Positions 32,117 to 41,347 of a stretch of 64,000 nucleotides of DNA are shown piece by piece. The notes below the pieces were generated by a model, which saw only the letters and a program-made list of their open reading frames with translations, did no database searches and had not been told where the DNA came from. Location of the stretch: NCBI GenBank assembly GCA_039025395.1, contig JBCCOK010000001.1, positions 75,773 to 139,772 on the forward strand, read 5' to 3'. The stretch comes from Hoeflea_A sp039025395. GTDB lineage: Bacteria > Pseudomonadota > Alphaproteobacteria > Rhizobiales > Rhizobiaceae. The stretch's first letter is position 1. Every line of letters starts with the position of its first letter. Position numbers and translations under genes: made by a program.

Positions 32117-33391
32117 TTACCGTAAAGGTTCCTTGCTTCGATCCTTGTTGATGACAAGAGCGCCAGCGGCCAAAAGACACACCAGCGTCAGATAGACTGC
32201 CGGCGCATACTTGAAGTCGAAGAACTGGATTAGCGCCGTACAGACAACTGGCGCCGTACCGCCGCCGACGGCCATCCCCACATTGAAGGAAAGGGAGTAG
32301 CCGGTCAGACGATGGTCACGGTCAAAGGCTTCAACCAGAGTTGCCGGTACGCCGCCGAGCATGATTGCGATAAACACGCACGTCACTCCGTAGACCAGAC
32401 AAACCACCCAAATCTCTCCACCTTCGGCCAGACGAAAAAATGGATAGGCCAGTACCCCAAGCATGGCGAAACCGAAGATAAGAAAGCGCTTTCGGTTGAG
32501 ATATGTATCCGTTGCAAGTCCAACAATAGGGATCAAAACCGTCTGAAACGCCATCGCGAAAGTCATGATAAGCAGCGCCTGATCCAGCGAAAGATCGGAG
32601 TAAAACGACTGCCATGTGGGAAGATAAACAATAGGCACGTAATAGGCTGCGCCATAGGCGATATTGAAGATCAGCATCCAGACAACAACACGGGGCTCCT
32701 CCCGAAACACTCTGATCAGAGGTATCTCTCGTTCCTCTCCAACGGTTTCGCCACCGAGCTCCGGCAGGCGGCTTCTTAGCAACAGACCGATGAGCCCAAT
32801 CACGCCACCAAAGAGGAAAGGCAGCCGCCATCCGTACTCCTGAATGGCTGTGTCTCCCAAGAGCCAAATCAGCAATGCGGGTGTGCCTGCCCCCATAAAA
32901 AAGCCGATACCGCCGCCACAGTTGGCCCAGCTTCCAGCAAGTCCGCGTCGGTCCTGTCGCGATGCTTCGACAAGATAGGTAACGGATCCGCTGAACTCGC
33001 CACCGACCGAAAAGCCCTGCACGAGGCGGATCAGGACCAGACATAAAGGTGCCCAAAGACCCCATGTTTCATAGGTTGGCAAGAGCCCGAGCAATATTGT
33101 CGGGATCACCATGAGTACAACGGACAATACCATGACAGGCTTGCGCCCAATGGTGTCACCAACATGCCCGAAAAAGACCGCACCAACCGGCCGCATCAGG
33201 AAGCCGCCTGCAAAGGCGCCATAGGTTGCGATCAGTGAAGTGGTCGGGTCGCTGCTTGGAAAGAACAGCTGCGAAATGATCGAGGCCATATAGCCGTAAA
33301 GCGCAAAATCGTACCACTCGATCACGTTCCCGATCATGCCCGCGGCGACAAGTCTCCTGTTTTCGGTCCGGTGCGCGGCGCGGTTTTCCAT
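32117..33391 (-). CDS. MHS-family (ProP/KgtP-like) MFS symporter
   Basis: The product is 424 aa from MENRAAHRTENRRLVAAGMIGN with AAGGA upstream; the longer frame to 33451 has no support. The sequence AGMIGNVIEWYDFALYGYMA is the metabolite:H+ symporter signature at helix 1. GHVGDTIGRKPVMVLSVVLM and RLVQGFSVGGEFSGSVTYLVE are the loop and helix-5 motifs. MHS members import osmolytes, dicarboxylates or other organic acids. It has no catabolic neighbour in the same transcript, so the substrate is open. Confidence 0.88.
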   Translation of the reverse strand: MENRAAHRTENRRLVAAGMIGNVIEWYDFALYGYMASIISQLFFPSSDPTTSLIATYGAFAGGFLMRPVGAVFFGHVGDTIGRKPVMVLSVVLMVIPTILLGLLPTYETWGLWAPLCLVLIRLVQGFSVGGEFSGSVTYLVEASRQDRRGLAGSWANCGGGIGFFMGAGTPALLIWLLGDTAIQEYGWRLPFLFGGVIGLIGLLLRSRLPELGGETVGEEREIPLIRVFREEPRVVVWMLIFNIAYGAAYYVPIVYLPTWQSFYSDLSLDQALLIMTFAMAFQTVLIPIVGLATDTYLNRKRFLIFGFAMLGVLAYPFFRLAEGGEIWVVCLVYGVTCVFIAIMLGGVPATLVEAFDRDHRLTGYSLSFNVGMAVGGGTAPVVCTALIQFFDFKYAPAVYLTLVCLLAAGALVINKDRSKEPLR

Positions 33392-33573
33392 GTTTGTCCT
33401 TTTGCGGATCATGGTTGAATTTTGGGGTGATGCTCTTTGGTGAAACGCCAATTTGAGAAGGCTTGTACCAGCGCATTCGTCATCAGAAATTGCTGAAACG
33501 TACTCCTCGGCATTTTAGGAAGAGTTCGTTACCAAGTCGAAAACTGTGGGAATTCGATCGATAGCGGCCACGC

Positions 33574-34464
33574 TCATCGCATGCGCACCAACCTTTGCGC
33601 AATCAGCGGTGCTGCAAGGGTGCAAATCACGAATAGGCCGGTCAGCAGCCTGAGGTCAGATGGTTTCATGCCGAGCGCCAGCGCCACCGCGACCACCTGA
33701 AAATAGATCAGAGCGCCGACGACCGGCGCTGCGATCTGGCGCACCAGTGTCTTGTTGCCGACGAGCGCTTCTCCGAGGATTGTCGCCGCCAAGCCGATTA
33801 TCAGGACGCCCGCGCCCATTGTAACATCGGCATAGCTTTGAAATTGTGCCATGATCGCGCCGCCCAATGCGCTGAGCGCACCAGCCAGTCCCAACCCGCC
33901 GATGATATACCAGTGGGTCGGCATGCCCTGGGCACGCGACATCATCTGATTGGCTCCGACAGAACGCAGCGCCACACCGATTTCGGTGTGCAAAAACCAG
34001 TAGAGCAGGCCGCATACGAGTAAAATGATGACCATGAGCACGGCAAACTGAGACAAGGGTGCGCCGCCATCCGCATTGAGCAATTCGGTAAAAATCGTAT
34101 CGAAGTTGAAAATCGCCGTGTTGGGTTTTCCCATGATCCTGATGTTGATGCTGAACAGCATCGTCAGGACGATGATGCCCGCCAGCAGCGAAGGCACCCT
34201 GAGAAACAAGTGGATGAGTGCTGTTGCTCCGCCCGCCAGAATGCCGGCAAGGATCGCGGCCATCAAACCCATGACGGGGTTGAAGCCGGACGCCAGAAGC
34301 GTTGCCAGAACCGCACCGCCCAGCGGAAATGTGCCTTCCGAGGTGAGATCCGGCAGCGAAAGCAAACGGAAAGGTATCATGACCCCGAGTGCAACAAAGG
34401 CATAAACCGCGCCTTGAGCAAGGCTGACGGAAAACAGATTGAGATAGACCGCAAAAAACTCCAT
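33574..34464 (-). CDS. TrpY-like ABC importer permease
   Basis: The product is 296 aa with eight or nine hydrophobic helices. AQGAVYAFVALGVMIPFRLLSLPDLTSEGTFPLGGA is the conserved N-terminal block of permeases that work with PF04392-type binding proteins, and SVGANQMMSRAQGMPTHWYIIGGLGLAGALSALGG the coupling loop. It is the last gene of the operon that also holds the ATPase, the binding protein and an aspartate-dehydrogenase-like enzyme. Confidence 0.88.
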   Translation of the reverse strand: MEFFAVYLNLFSVSLAQGAVYAFVALGVMIPFRLLSLPDLTSEGTFPLGGAVLATLLASGFNPVMGLMAAILAGILAGGATALIHLFLRVPSLLAGIIVLTMLFSINIRIMGKPNTAIFNFDTIFTELLNADGGAPLSQFAVLMVIILLVCGLLYWFLHTEIGVALRSVGANQMMSRAQGMPTHWYIIGGLGLAGALSALGGAIMAQFQSYADVTMGAGVLIIGLAATILGEALVGNKTLVRQIAAPVVGALIYFQVVAVALALGMKPSDLRLLTGLFVICTLAAPLIAQRLVRMR

Positions 34465-34469
34465 AAGCG

Positions 34470-35273
34470 CTAGCTCAACACCATCCGGTCGCTGACCACA
34501 TCATGAAACCGGTCGACAAGGCTTGCTGCCGTCAGCCTTGATTTTTCCTCGGCGCCGACATCCAGAATAACGCTCCCCTCATGGATCATCAGCAAGCGAT
34601 TTCCGAACTCGATGGCATGGCTCATATTGTGCGTGACCATAAGTGTGGTCGTACTGTTTTTCTGCACAACGTCAGAGGTTGTCTGCATGACCAGTGCTGC
34701 GGCTCTCGGATCGAGCGCAGCGGTATGTTCGTCAAGCAGCAGGAGCTGCGGTTGCTTGAGTGTTGCCATGACCAGCGTCAATGACTGCCGCTGCCCCCCT
34801 GATAACAGATCGACGCGGTCGCTCAGCCTGTTTTCAAGACCCAGTCCCAAAAGCTGCAACCGGTCGCGAAACAGGTCGCGATCGGCCTTGTGAATGCTCA
34901 ATCGCAGCCCGCGCCGTTGCCCGCGGCGCATTGCAATCGAAAGGTTCTCTTCGATTGTGAGCGTTGACGCGGTTCCCCTCATGGGGTCCTGGAACACGCG
35001 CGACATGAGGCCCGCCCGCCTGTAGACTGGCCAGTTCTGGATCTCCGCGCCGTTGACGGAGATACGTCCGCTGTCGATGGAGACCTCACCCGCGAGCGCA
35101 TTGAGAAGCGTGCTCTTGCCCGCGCCGTTGCTGCCGATGATGACGGCAAATTCACCATGCTGCAGATCGAAACTGATCCCTCTCAGGGCTCTTGTTTCCT
35201 GAACAGTACCCGGGTGGAATGTGCGATCAATGTCGTCCACCCGGATCGCCGGATGTTTTGCCTCTCCCGTCAC
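34470..35273 (-). CDS. TrpZ-like ABC importer ATPase
   Basis: The product is 267 aa with Walker A GSNGAGKST, signature LSGGQRQSLTL, Walker B LLLLDEHTAALDP and switch His in MVTHNMSHA. The DEHTAALDP form is characteristic of the ATPases that pair with PF04392 binding proteins. It lies between the binding protein and the permease with gaps of 12 and 5 bases. Confidence 0.9.
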   Translation of the reverse strand: MTGEAKHPAIRVDDIDRTFHPGTVQETRALRGISFDLQHGEFAVIIGSNGAGKSTLLNALAGEVSIDSGRISVNGAEIQNWPVYRRAGLMSRVFQDPMRGTASTLTIEENLSIAMRRGQRRGLRLSIHKADRDLFRDRLQLLGLGLENRLSDRVDLLSGGQRQSLTLVMATLKQPQLLLLDEHTAALDPRAAALVMQTTSDVVQKNSTTTLMVTHNMSHAIEFGNRLLMIHEGSVILDVGAEEKSRLTAASLVDRFHDVVSDRMVLS

Positions 35274-35285
35274 CGGCCCGTCCGG

Positions 35286-36266
35286 TCACTGCACGCAATC
35301 GCAATCGCTCAGAGCGTCCGGCAGGGTCATGTCCATCGCATCCATACGCTTGGCGCTGATCAGTGCGCTGTGGTCTTCGGGTGCTGGCCGAAAGACTGAA
35401 AGTTCCGATGGCTTGGCACCCTCGAGGATTTGTGCGGCACGAAGGCCAGCCTGCCGCCCCACGTCAAACCAGGACACCGACATCGACGCAAGAACCTGAC
35501 CGTCGGCCACGCCCGCAGGGGAAGCATTGATAACCGGTATATTCTCGCGATTGGCAGCCGCCGCAACTGCCGGCATGGCCGGCTGCAGCATGCTCGAAGG
35601 GATCAGGTAGATGAAATCAGAATCCTTGAGTGCGGCAATCCGCACGGGTATGTCATTGGTCGTGTCAACACTGACCGCATTAAGCTTGATGCCCATTTCG
35701 TCGGCAGCTTCCTGGGCATAGCGGACATTCACGACATCATTGGCATCACCAGGATTGTAGAGCATTCCGACGGTTTCGACATCGCCCAGAAGCTGCTGAC
35801 CGAATTCCAGAACCGTCCGCATCGACTGGAGGTTGGATGCGCCAACAAAACGGTCACTGCCCTTATCCCAGGACGTGACTAGCCCGGCATCGACGGGATC
35901 CGTCACGGGTGCGAAAACGATCGGCAGATCCTTGTTGCGGACCACGCGTTTGGAAGCCTGGGTTATCGGGGTCGTCACCGTCAGGATCAGGTCGGGATCT
36001 GTCGCCTCCAGTGCGGTGATCATCTGCGCGACCACAGCGGGATCGAAGTTCGCATCCTTGTATTCGAAAGCAACATTGTCTCCCTCTTTGAAGCCGCCGG
36101 CTTCCAGCCCGTTCTTGAAGCCGTCAATGACCGCGTTGAGCGCCACATGCGGCCCAAGATTGGCGATCGCGACTTTCTTTTCAGCAGCCATTGCAGGCAA
36201 AGCAGCCACCATGGCCGTTAGTGCGAACGCGATTGCGGCAGTCGTCGATCTGAACAGTTTTTTCAT
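35286..36266 (-). CDS. TrpX-like (PF04392/COG2984) periplasmic binding protein
   Basis: The product is 326 aa with signal peptide MKKLFRSTTAAIAFALTAMVAALPAMA. The mature protein follows the ABC_sub_bind family: VAIANLGPHVALNAVIDGFKNGLEAGGF, LILTVTTPITQASKRVVRNKDLPIVFAPVTDPVDAGLV, MLYNPGDANDVVNVRYAQEAADEMG and VINASPAGVADGQVLASMSVSWFDVG. The C-terminus ends with CDCVQ. Known relatives bind tryptophan, tyrosine or other aromatic or amino acid-like ligands. The substrate here may be the one used by the aspartate-dehydrogenase-like enzyme 59 bases upstream. Confidence 0.88.
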   Translation of the reverse strand: MKKLFRSTTAAIAFALTAMVAALPAMAAEKKVAIANLGPHVALNAVIDGFKNGLEAGGFKEGDNVAFEYKDANFDPAVVAQMITALEATDPDLILTVTTPITQASKRVVRNKDLPIVFAPVTDPVDAGLVTSWDKGSDRFVGASNLQSMRTVLEFGQQLLGDVETVGMLYNPGDANDVVNVRYAQEAADEMGIKLNAVSVDTTNDIPVRIAALKDSDFIYLIPSSMLQPAMPAVAAAANRENIPVINASPAGVADGQVLASMSVSWFDVGRQAGLRAAQILEGAKPSELSVFRPAPEDHSALISAKRMDAMDMTLPDALSDCDCVQ

Positions 36267-36325
36267 TCCGATATCCTCTGTTTTTTGTTCGTTCCCTTCA
36301 GCCCCTCACAGACCCGGCCCATCCA

Positions 36326-37117
36326 TCAGACATACAAAAGGGGTTGCGTTGCAAGGCCGGCGGCGCGCTGCAATGAGTACCAGGCCGAATCCACCATTTC
36401 CGTTCCGGAGACGCCGACCGCCGGCTGTCGTTTTTCCGTACGGAAGTAGCCGCCTTCAACGTCCCAAGCTTCCACTTCGGCAACCGCACAGTCGAGAGCC
36501 GGGTCGGCGATCAATACGCCCTGGCAAGCGTCAAGTCCGGTGGATAACAGCGCGCAGGTCACCATCGTATTGACGTTGCGCGGGAAATGTTCTGCGACGG
36601 CGCGCACGGACCCGTCAAAAAGGGTTATTGCCTCGCCATCATTGTCCTTCCACGGCTGCGTATCGTCAAAGTCGATATTGCGCGGATTTTTCCGGAAGGT
36701 GATTTTGACGTGTTTCCATGGCGTTTGCCGCTTGACCAGTTCATTCCCGCCAATCAACGCGCCCGCCGGCAGAAACAGTCTTGTCCCCATTTCTGCTGCG
36801 GTCCCGATAAGGCGCTCGCGCAGCGCATCGTTTAACAGTGCCGAAGTCGATAGCGGCATGTAATTGGAAGCAGACAGAAAATCTGTCCCGTGGTTGCGGG
36901 TGATGACCGGATGCGAAGCTTCGACGATCAGATCAGGTTGGTAGGACTGAAAGGCATCGGGGTCCCGCAGTTGCAATGACGAAGGAAATGAGGCGATCCG
37001 GTCGGCTGTCCGATTATACACGAACGCCAATTCCATTGCGCCGTTTGACGTGGCAATTCGGTCTGTAAGGGCTGCGCCTATAAATCCGCATCCGATAATT
37101 CCGACCCGCACCGCCAT
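36326..37117 (-). CDS. Aspartate-dehydrogenase-like (NadX family) NAD(P) enzyme
   Basis: The product is 263 aa. The Rossmann motif GIIGCGFIGAALTDRI is followed by DLIVEASHPVITRNHG, LFLPAGALIGGNEL and FPRNVNTMVTCALLSTGLDA, the NadX-type catalytic region, where N-V-N stands for the usual N-V-N/A-A-A. NadX converts aspartate to iminoaspartate for NAD synthesis. Catabolic paralogues next to importers, as here, often act on other amino acids. It is the first gene of the leftward operon, 170 bases from the divergent MarR gene. Confidence 0.82.
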   Translation of the reverse strand: MAVRVGIIGCGFIGAALTDRIATSNGAMELAFVYNRTADRIASFPSSLQLRDPDAFQSYQPDLIVEASHPVITRNHGTDFLSASNYMPLSTSALLNDALRERLIGTAAEMGTRLFLPAGALIGGNELVKRQTPWKHVKITFRKNPRNIDFDDTQPWKDNDGEAITLFDGSVRAVAEHFPRNVNTMVTCALLSTGLDACQGVLIADPALDCAVAEVEAWDVEGGYFRTEKRQPAVGVSGTEMVDSAWYSLQRAAGLATQPLLYV

Positions 37118-37175
37118 CTAAAAGTCTCCAGCGCTGAATGCCGCGATGCAATAAATCATCCTTATACGTACTAAT

Positions 37176-37193
37176 TTGACAGATCGGTGTCAA
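37176..37193. promoter_or_regulatory. Palindromic operator candidate TTGACA-N6-TGTCAA
   Basis: A perfect 6-bp inverted repeat with a 6-bp spacer lies between the divergent NadX-like and MarR genes. MarR proteins usually bind 16-20 bp dyads in just this place. One arm also matches a -35 box, so binding would block a promoter. Confidence 0.55.
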
Positions 37194-37287
37194 TCGCCTA
37201 TGCCGGCAGCCGTTGATGCGCGTACTTGACGACCTGTCCTGTCATGCGAAAAGAAACTGTCCGCACAGCATCTTGATGGGCGAGCAT

Positions 37288-37779
37288 ATGGCGAGCGAAG
37301 AGGCAATCGAAGAAAAGACAACGGTGCCGGCTGAGCCGATTGTGTCCGGCGGCACTGCAGAATTCACCGATATGCGGTATCTCGTTTCGCATCTTTTGCG
37401 GCGCGCGCATTTCTTTGCCGAAGCCCGCTTTGCCGAAACCATGAGCCGCGACGGGCTGACGTCGCGCCAGTTGGCCCTGATGGTCGCGGTAGACCAGAAC
37501 CCGGGCGCATCGCAAAACGCCGTCGGCGACATTATCGCCCTTGATCGAAATTCGGTGAGCGAACTCGTCGGCCGGATGATCAAGAAAGGCTTGCTGGAGC
37601 GTCAAACATCCCAGAAAGACAAACGCTCCTTCGTTCTGAAGCTCACCGACAAAGGCCGGGAAACTGTGGCAGAAGCAGCCTTGAAGAACCCTGACTACCA
37701 GTCGGAACTGACCGCCAACCTGTCACAGGCCGAGACGCAGCAGTTGATCGAATACCTGCGCCGAATGGTGTCATTGTAG
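37288..37779 (+). CDS. MarR-family transcriptional regulator
   Basis: The product is 163 aa from MASEEAIEEKTTVPAEP. The winged helix is seen in SRDGLTSRQLALMVAVDQNPGASQNAVGDIIALDRNSVSELVGRMIKKGLLERQTSQKDKRSFVLKLTDKG, the last part being the wing with D-x-R. An earlier in-frame start (37213, TTG) reads through the presumed promoter. It most likely controls the divergent importer/NadX operon through the palindrome at 37176. The ligand is unknown. Confidence 0.88.
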   Translation: MASEEAIEEKTTVPAEPIVSGGTAEFTDMRYLVSHLLRRAHFFAEARFAETMSRDGLTSRQLALMVAVDQNPGASQNAVGDIIALDRNSVSELVGRMIKKGLLERQTSQKDKRSFVLKLTDKGRETVAEAALKNPDYQSELTANLSQAETQQLIEYLRRMVSL

Positions 37780-37881
37780 CATCCGTGTGCCCGTCTTCTG
37801 CCTTGACACAGGACGATCGTTTTTCTTCGAAAAACCGGATTGCTGCCAATTGAATTCGAGTACCGCAGAAACGAACAGCGT

Positions 37882-39480
37882 TTAGCCCCGCTGCGGCGCA
37901 AATGGCGGAGCTTCGACTTCAATCATATTTGGTCCGGGCTTTTCGCGCGCTTGTAAAACGGATTGTGCCACCGCTTCGGGATCAAGCGCACATTTGCGAA
38001 AGGGAATGCCAAAACACGCAGCCAAATGACCGAAATCCGGCGGGCTGGGGTCGCAGCCTATCACGTCGACATTGGCCGCTTGCATCGACGTTGCGATTTC
38101 GCGGTAACCCCGATTGTTCCAGATCACAAATGTTACGGGCAGGTTCTCGTCAACCGCTGTCATGATTTCAGGCAAGGAAAACTGCGCACCGCCGTCTCCG
38201 GTGATACAGATGACCGGCGCAGCGGGATCGGCGACCGAAGCGCCAATGGCGGCAGGGATGCCGTAACCGAGCGCCCCGTAACCCGTCGCAGCATTGAACC
38301 ATCCGCCGGCCCTGTCATGATCATAGTATAGGTTGCCGGCATAGATCGGTTGCGTGGAATCTCCAATCATCAGGCATCCGGGTACGGCGTTTTTCAGTGC
38401 GTTGAGCACTTCAACCTGCGCCCGATATTCCGGTCCGATTTCTTCAAACGCTTGCCGTCGCGCCTGTTGCGCCCGTAACGAACCGTTCGCTCCCTTGACC
38501 TTCTCCGGCAAGCAATTCAAGATCGCCGATATCGTATGTCCAGCCTCACCCTGCAACTTGATATCGGCATCGTGGCGAGCAAGCTGATCCGGGCAAATAT
38601 CGATCCGGATGCAGCCGTTCATCTTCGGCATCGTTCCGGTGTCATACATGTCGTAATCGGTGGCGCCCAGTTCGGTCCCGACGGCAAGCACGCAATCCGA
38701 CTCTTCGATCAAGCGACGGACGGCCTGCAAGCTCGGACTGGCCGGCACGCACAACGGATGTGCGGAAACGAGCCCGCGCCCGTTAACGGTCTGGATGACG
38801 GGCGCATCAACACGCTCGGCAAGTTCTTTGAGGTCCCTTGCAGCGCGCTTTACGCCGCCGCCAGCCAGGATGACCGGGCGATTTGCATGCGCCATCGCCA
38901 TTGCGGCATCTTTGATCTTTGCGGGGTCGGCGACGGTCGGCTGCAATGGTGTGTCGGATGTCCCTCCTTCATAGGCCGCGGCCGCGACATCCAGCGGGAT
39001 TTGAATATGTGTCGGTCCGGGCCGCCCCTCGACAAGAGGTGCGAACACACTGTCCATAGCCGCAGCGAGGCGATCGGGCGCAAAGACATGTTCCGACACG
39101 AGTGCAACACTGCCTGCAAGCGCATGTTGATCCGGCAACTCGTGCAGATGACCCAAGCCCCGGCCGAGCGTTGCCGTCGGATTGACGCCGGACACCACCA
39201 GTATCGGCACGGAGTCCGCCCTCGCCTGCGCCATGGGCGTCAACGCGTTGGTCAGGCCGGGTCCGGTAATCACCAAAGCGACCCCTGGCTTTCCGGACAC
39301 CCGCGCATAGCCGTCGGCCATGAATCCAGCGCCCTGCTCATGACGGGGCGTGACATGCCGGATACCGCAGGCCGCGAGCCCCCGGTAAAGTTCGACCGTG
39401 TGAACGCCGGGAATGCCGAACACCGTGTCGACACCTCTTTTCCTGAGCTGAACAGCCAATGCTTCGCCCACGCGCGTCAT
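37882..39480 (-). CDS. ThDP enzyme resembling 2-ketoarginine (5-guanidino-2-oxopentanoate) decarboxylase
   Basis: The product is 532 aa with the three-domain acetolactate-synthase fold. FGIPGVHTVELYRGL followed by RHVTPRHEQGAGFMADGYARVSGKPG, with the catalytic Glu in RHEQ, is characteristic of proteins annotated as 5-guanidino-2-oxopentanoate decarboxylase (AruI). The ThDP-binding motif is GDGGAQFSLPEIMTAVDENLPVTFVIWNN. The gene overlaps the upstream aminotransferase by ATGA, the pairing of the arginine transaminase pathway. The substrate is inferred; a related 2-oxo acid remains possible. Confidence 0.8.
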   Translation of the reverse strand: MTRVGEALAVQLRKRGVDTVFGIPGVHTVELYRGLAACGIRHVTPRHEQGAGFMADGYARVSGKPGVALVITGPGLTNALTPMAQARADSVPILVVSGVNPTATLGRGLGHLHELPDQHALAGSVALVSEHVFAPDRLAAAMDSVFAPLVEGRPGPTHIQIPLDVAAAAYEGGTSDTPLQPTVADPAKIKDAAMAMAHANRPVILAGGGVKRAARDLKELAERVDAPVIQTVNGRGLVSAHPLCVPASPSLQAVRRLIEESDCVLAVGTELGATDYDMYDTGTMPKMNGCIRIDICPDQLARHDADIKLQGEAGHTISAILNCLPEKVKGANGSLRAQQARRQAFEEIGPEYRAQVEVLNALKNAVPGCLMIGDSTQPIYAGNLYYDHDRAGGWFNAATGYGALGYGIPAAIGASVADPAAPVICITGDGGAQFSLPEIMTAVDENLPVTFVIWNNRGYREIATSMQAANVDVIGCDPSPPDFGHLAACFGIPFRKCALDPEAVAQSVLQAREKPGPNMIEVEAPPFAPQRG

Positions 39481-40664
39481 GCCCGTTTCCTCGTCAATCG
39501 GTTCGCATGCTGCACAATCCTGTCCAGCGCCTTTTCAAACGCTGCGTCTGAAATCGTCAGCGCAACGCGGACCCAGGACCGCAAGCCTTTGCCGAAGGAG
39601 CTTCCGGGCATAACCGCCACGCCAGCGTTGGTAAGAAGGTCCATTGCATAGCTTTCGCCGTCCATCCCGGTCGCCGCGACATTGACGAGCCCGAACATTC
39701 CCGCCTCGGGATGATGAACGCTTAAACCAGTTTCTTTCTCCAGCCGACGTGCCAGCAAGGTCGCGCGGGCGGCGAACCGTCGGCACATGCCTTCCGCGAC
39801 CGATGATCCGTCGCGAACGGCAATCTCGGTCATGTCTGCGATAAAGGGCTGGTTGCCGAAAAGCATGGTTTCTGCAAGAGGCAGGAGACGATTGCAGAAC
39901 GTTTTTGGTCCTACGCACCAGCCGCTGCGAAACCCCGGTGCCGCGTGGGATTTCGAAATCGATGACACCGCCACCACCCGATCCGCGAGGGAAGCCGATG
40001 ACAGCGGCGATACGAAGCGCGTTCCCTCGAAAACGAGGTGTTCATAGACTTCGTCCGAGATGATCCAGAAATCGTGTTTTTTTGCCAGGGCGCCGATGGC
40101 CTCGATATCCTGTTCGCTTAGCACCGCACCGCTGGGATTGTGCGGCGTGGTCAGCAAAAGGGCACGGACCTGTGGCGTTATCCGTGCGGCAATATCGGCA
40201 GCCTGCATGCGAAATCCATGCTCTGGCCGCAGTGGAACCGGCACCATGTCCGCGCCCGAGGCCCGCACAACTCCTTCATAGGTGGCATACATCGGATCAC
40301 CGACCAGCACTTGGTCGCCTTCCTCCGCAATCCCCATGAGGACTGCGAAAAGGGCCGTTTGCGTTCCCGGAAAACACAGAAAATTCTCCGGTCCGAATAC
40401 CCGATTTCGACTGCTGTTATAGCTCTCTGCGAGTGCCCTGCGCAGATTGATCTCACCGCGGCCGTCCGAATAGCCCGTGCGGCCTGCACGGATGGCCGCC
40501 TCTGCCGCGTTTGCAAGTTCGGCTGGCAGGGGCACATCGGGCTCACCGATGGTCATTTCGATAACATCGGCACCGGAAGCGGCCAATTCGCGTGCCTTCA
40601 TGTGCACTTCCCACTTGGCACTGCCAAGATGTGAAAGCCGCTCGGTAATCGCAGTCATCTTCAT
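39477..40664 (-). CDS. Class I/II aminotransferase, AruH-like (arginine:pyruvate transaminase type)
   Basis: The product is 395 aa, PLP-dependent fold type I. Key parts are EMTIGEPDVPLP, TPHNPSGAVLSEQDIEAI with the Asn that holds the PLP ring, ISDEVYEHLVF with Asp and Tyr, and SSISKSHAAPGFRSGWCVG with the Schiff-base Lys in SISKSHA. The stretch GDPMYATYEGVVRASGADMVPVPLRPEHGFRMQA closely follows arginine:pyruvate transaminases. It overlaps both neighbours by ATGA, so regulator, transaminase and decarboxylase form one transcript. Confidence 0.85.
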   Translation of the reverse strand: MKMTAITERLSHLGSAKWEVHMKARELAASGADVIEMTIGEPDVPLPAELANAAEAAIRAGRTGYSDGRGEINLRRALAESYNSSRNRVFGPENFLCFPGTQTALFAVLMGIAEEGDQVLVGDPMYATYEGVVRASGADMVPVPLRPEHGFRMQAADIAARITPQVRALLLTTPHNPSGAVLSEQDIEAIGALAKKHDFWIISDEVYEHLVFEGTRFVSPLSSASLADRVVAVSSISKSHAAPGFRSGWCVGPKTFCNRLLPLAETMLFGNQPFIADMTEIAVRDGSSVAEGMCRRFAARATLLARRLEKETGLSVHHPEAGMFGLVNVAATGMDGESYAMDLLTNAGVAVMPGSSFGKGLRSWVRVALTISDAAFEKALDRIVQHANRLTRKRA

Positions 40665-41308
40665 GGCTGAGCCACCTTTTCCCGCAAATCGACGGCGATG
40701 ATCGATCCGATTGAGTTCAATCCGATATCAGGCAGCTCGTCAGACGCGAATTCATCCGGCAGTGCGCCGCCCTCCAGCCATAACCCGTCGATGACCGCGT
40801 TGCAGGCGGTTGCCAGATAGCGCAGCTTGTCTTTCGAAACGACGCGCCCGGTCTCTTTCAGCGCGGCCGCGATCAAATCTTCCAGATGATCTCGAAATTC
40901 GGTGTAGGTTTCTTCATGCGTCTTCTTCATGTTCGCATCCTGCTGAAGCTGGACCAGAAAGCTGGCCCACAGACAAACCGCTCTTGGCGAAACGACCGGT
41001 GGTGTCAGAGAAGCTCTTATGAATGCGGTCAGCCTTTCTTTCGCGCTGCCTTCCAACCTTGAAGCAGAGGCGTATGTTACGCCGTTCATCTGCTCCATGT
41101 GGTGTCTGTAGGCCGAAAGGATCAGGTCGCTCTTGGAAGAGAAATAGTGCCGGATCAGGCCCTGTGTGACCCTCGCCCGCTGCGCGATATCCCGCACGGT
41201 TGACCCCTTCACGCCGTTTTCCGAGATCAGGGACAACGCCGCCTCAATCAACTCGAGCTTCCTCTGGTCAGGTGGCTCGTGTTTGAATTTTCGCCTGTTT
41301 GACCGCAA
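40661..41308 (-). CDS. TetR-family regulator (BetI-like), TTG start
   Basis: The product is about 215 aa. The frame is open to 41338, but that start would lie within a perfect palindrome. The TTG at 41308 has GAGGAG six bases upstream and gives (M)RSNRRKFKHEPPDQRKLELIEAALSLIS. The DNA-binding domain is GVKGSTVRDIAQRARVTQGLIRHYFSSKSDLILSAYR. A BetI-type C-terminal domain follows. It is the first gene of the AruH/AruI-like operon and probably represses it. Confidence 0.85.
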   Translation of the reverse strand: MRSNRRKFKHEPPDQRKLELIEAALSLISENGVKGSTVRDIAQRARVTQGLIRHYFSSKSDLILSAYRHHMEQMNGVTYASASRLEGSAKERLTAFIRASLTPPVVSPRAVCLWASFLVQLQQDANMKKTHEETYTEFRDHLEDLIAAALKETGRVVSKDKLRYLATACNAVIDGLWLEGGALPDEFASDELPDIGLNSIGSIIAVDLREKVAQP

Positions 41309-41329
41309 CGAATGCTCCTCGCAATCATA

Positions 41330-41347
41330 ATTATACAAACGTATAAT
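41330..41347. promoter_or_regulatory. Perfect palindrome ATTATAC-AAAC-GTATAAT upstream of the TetR gene
   Basis: Seven-base arms with a 4-base spacer, 21 bases before the TTG start of the regulator. This is the usual place and size for an autoregulatory TetR operator. It lies in the divergent gap with the beta-lactamase-like gene, so it may also affect that gene, although the latter starts 220 bases away. Confidence 0.65.

Noticed and set aside
38536..39651. 371-codon plus-strand frame
   Set aside because: Antisense to the ThDP enzyme gene.
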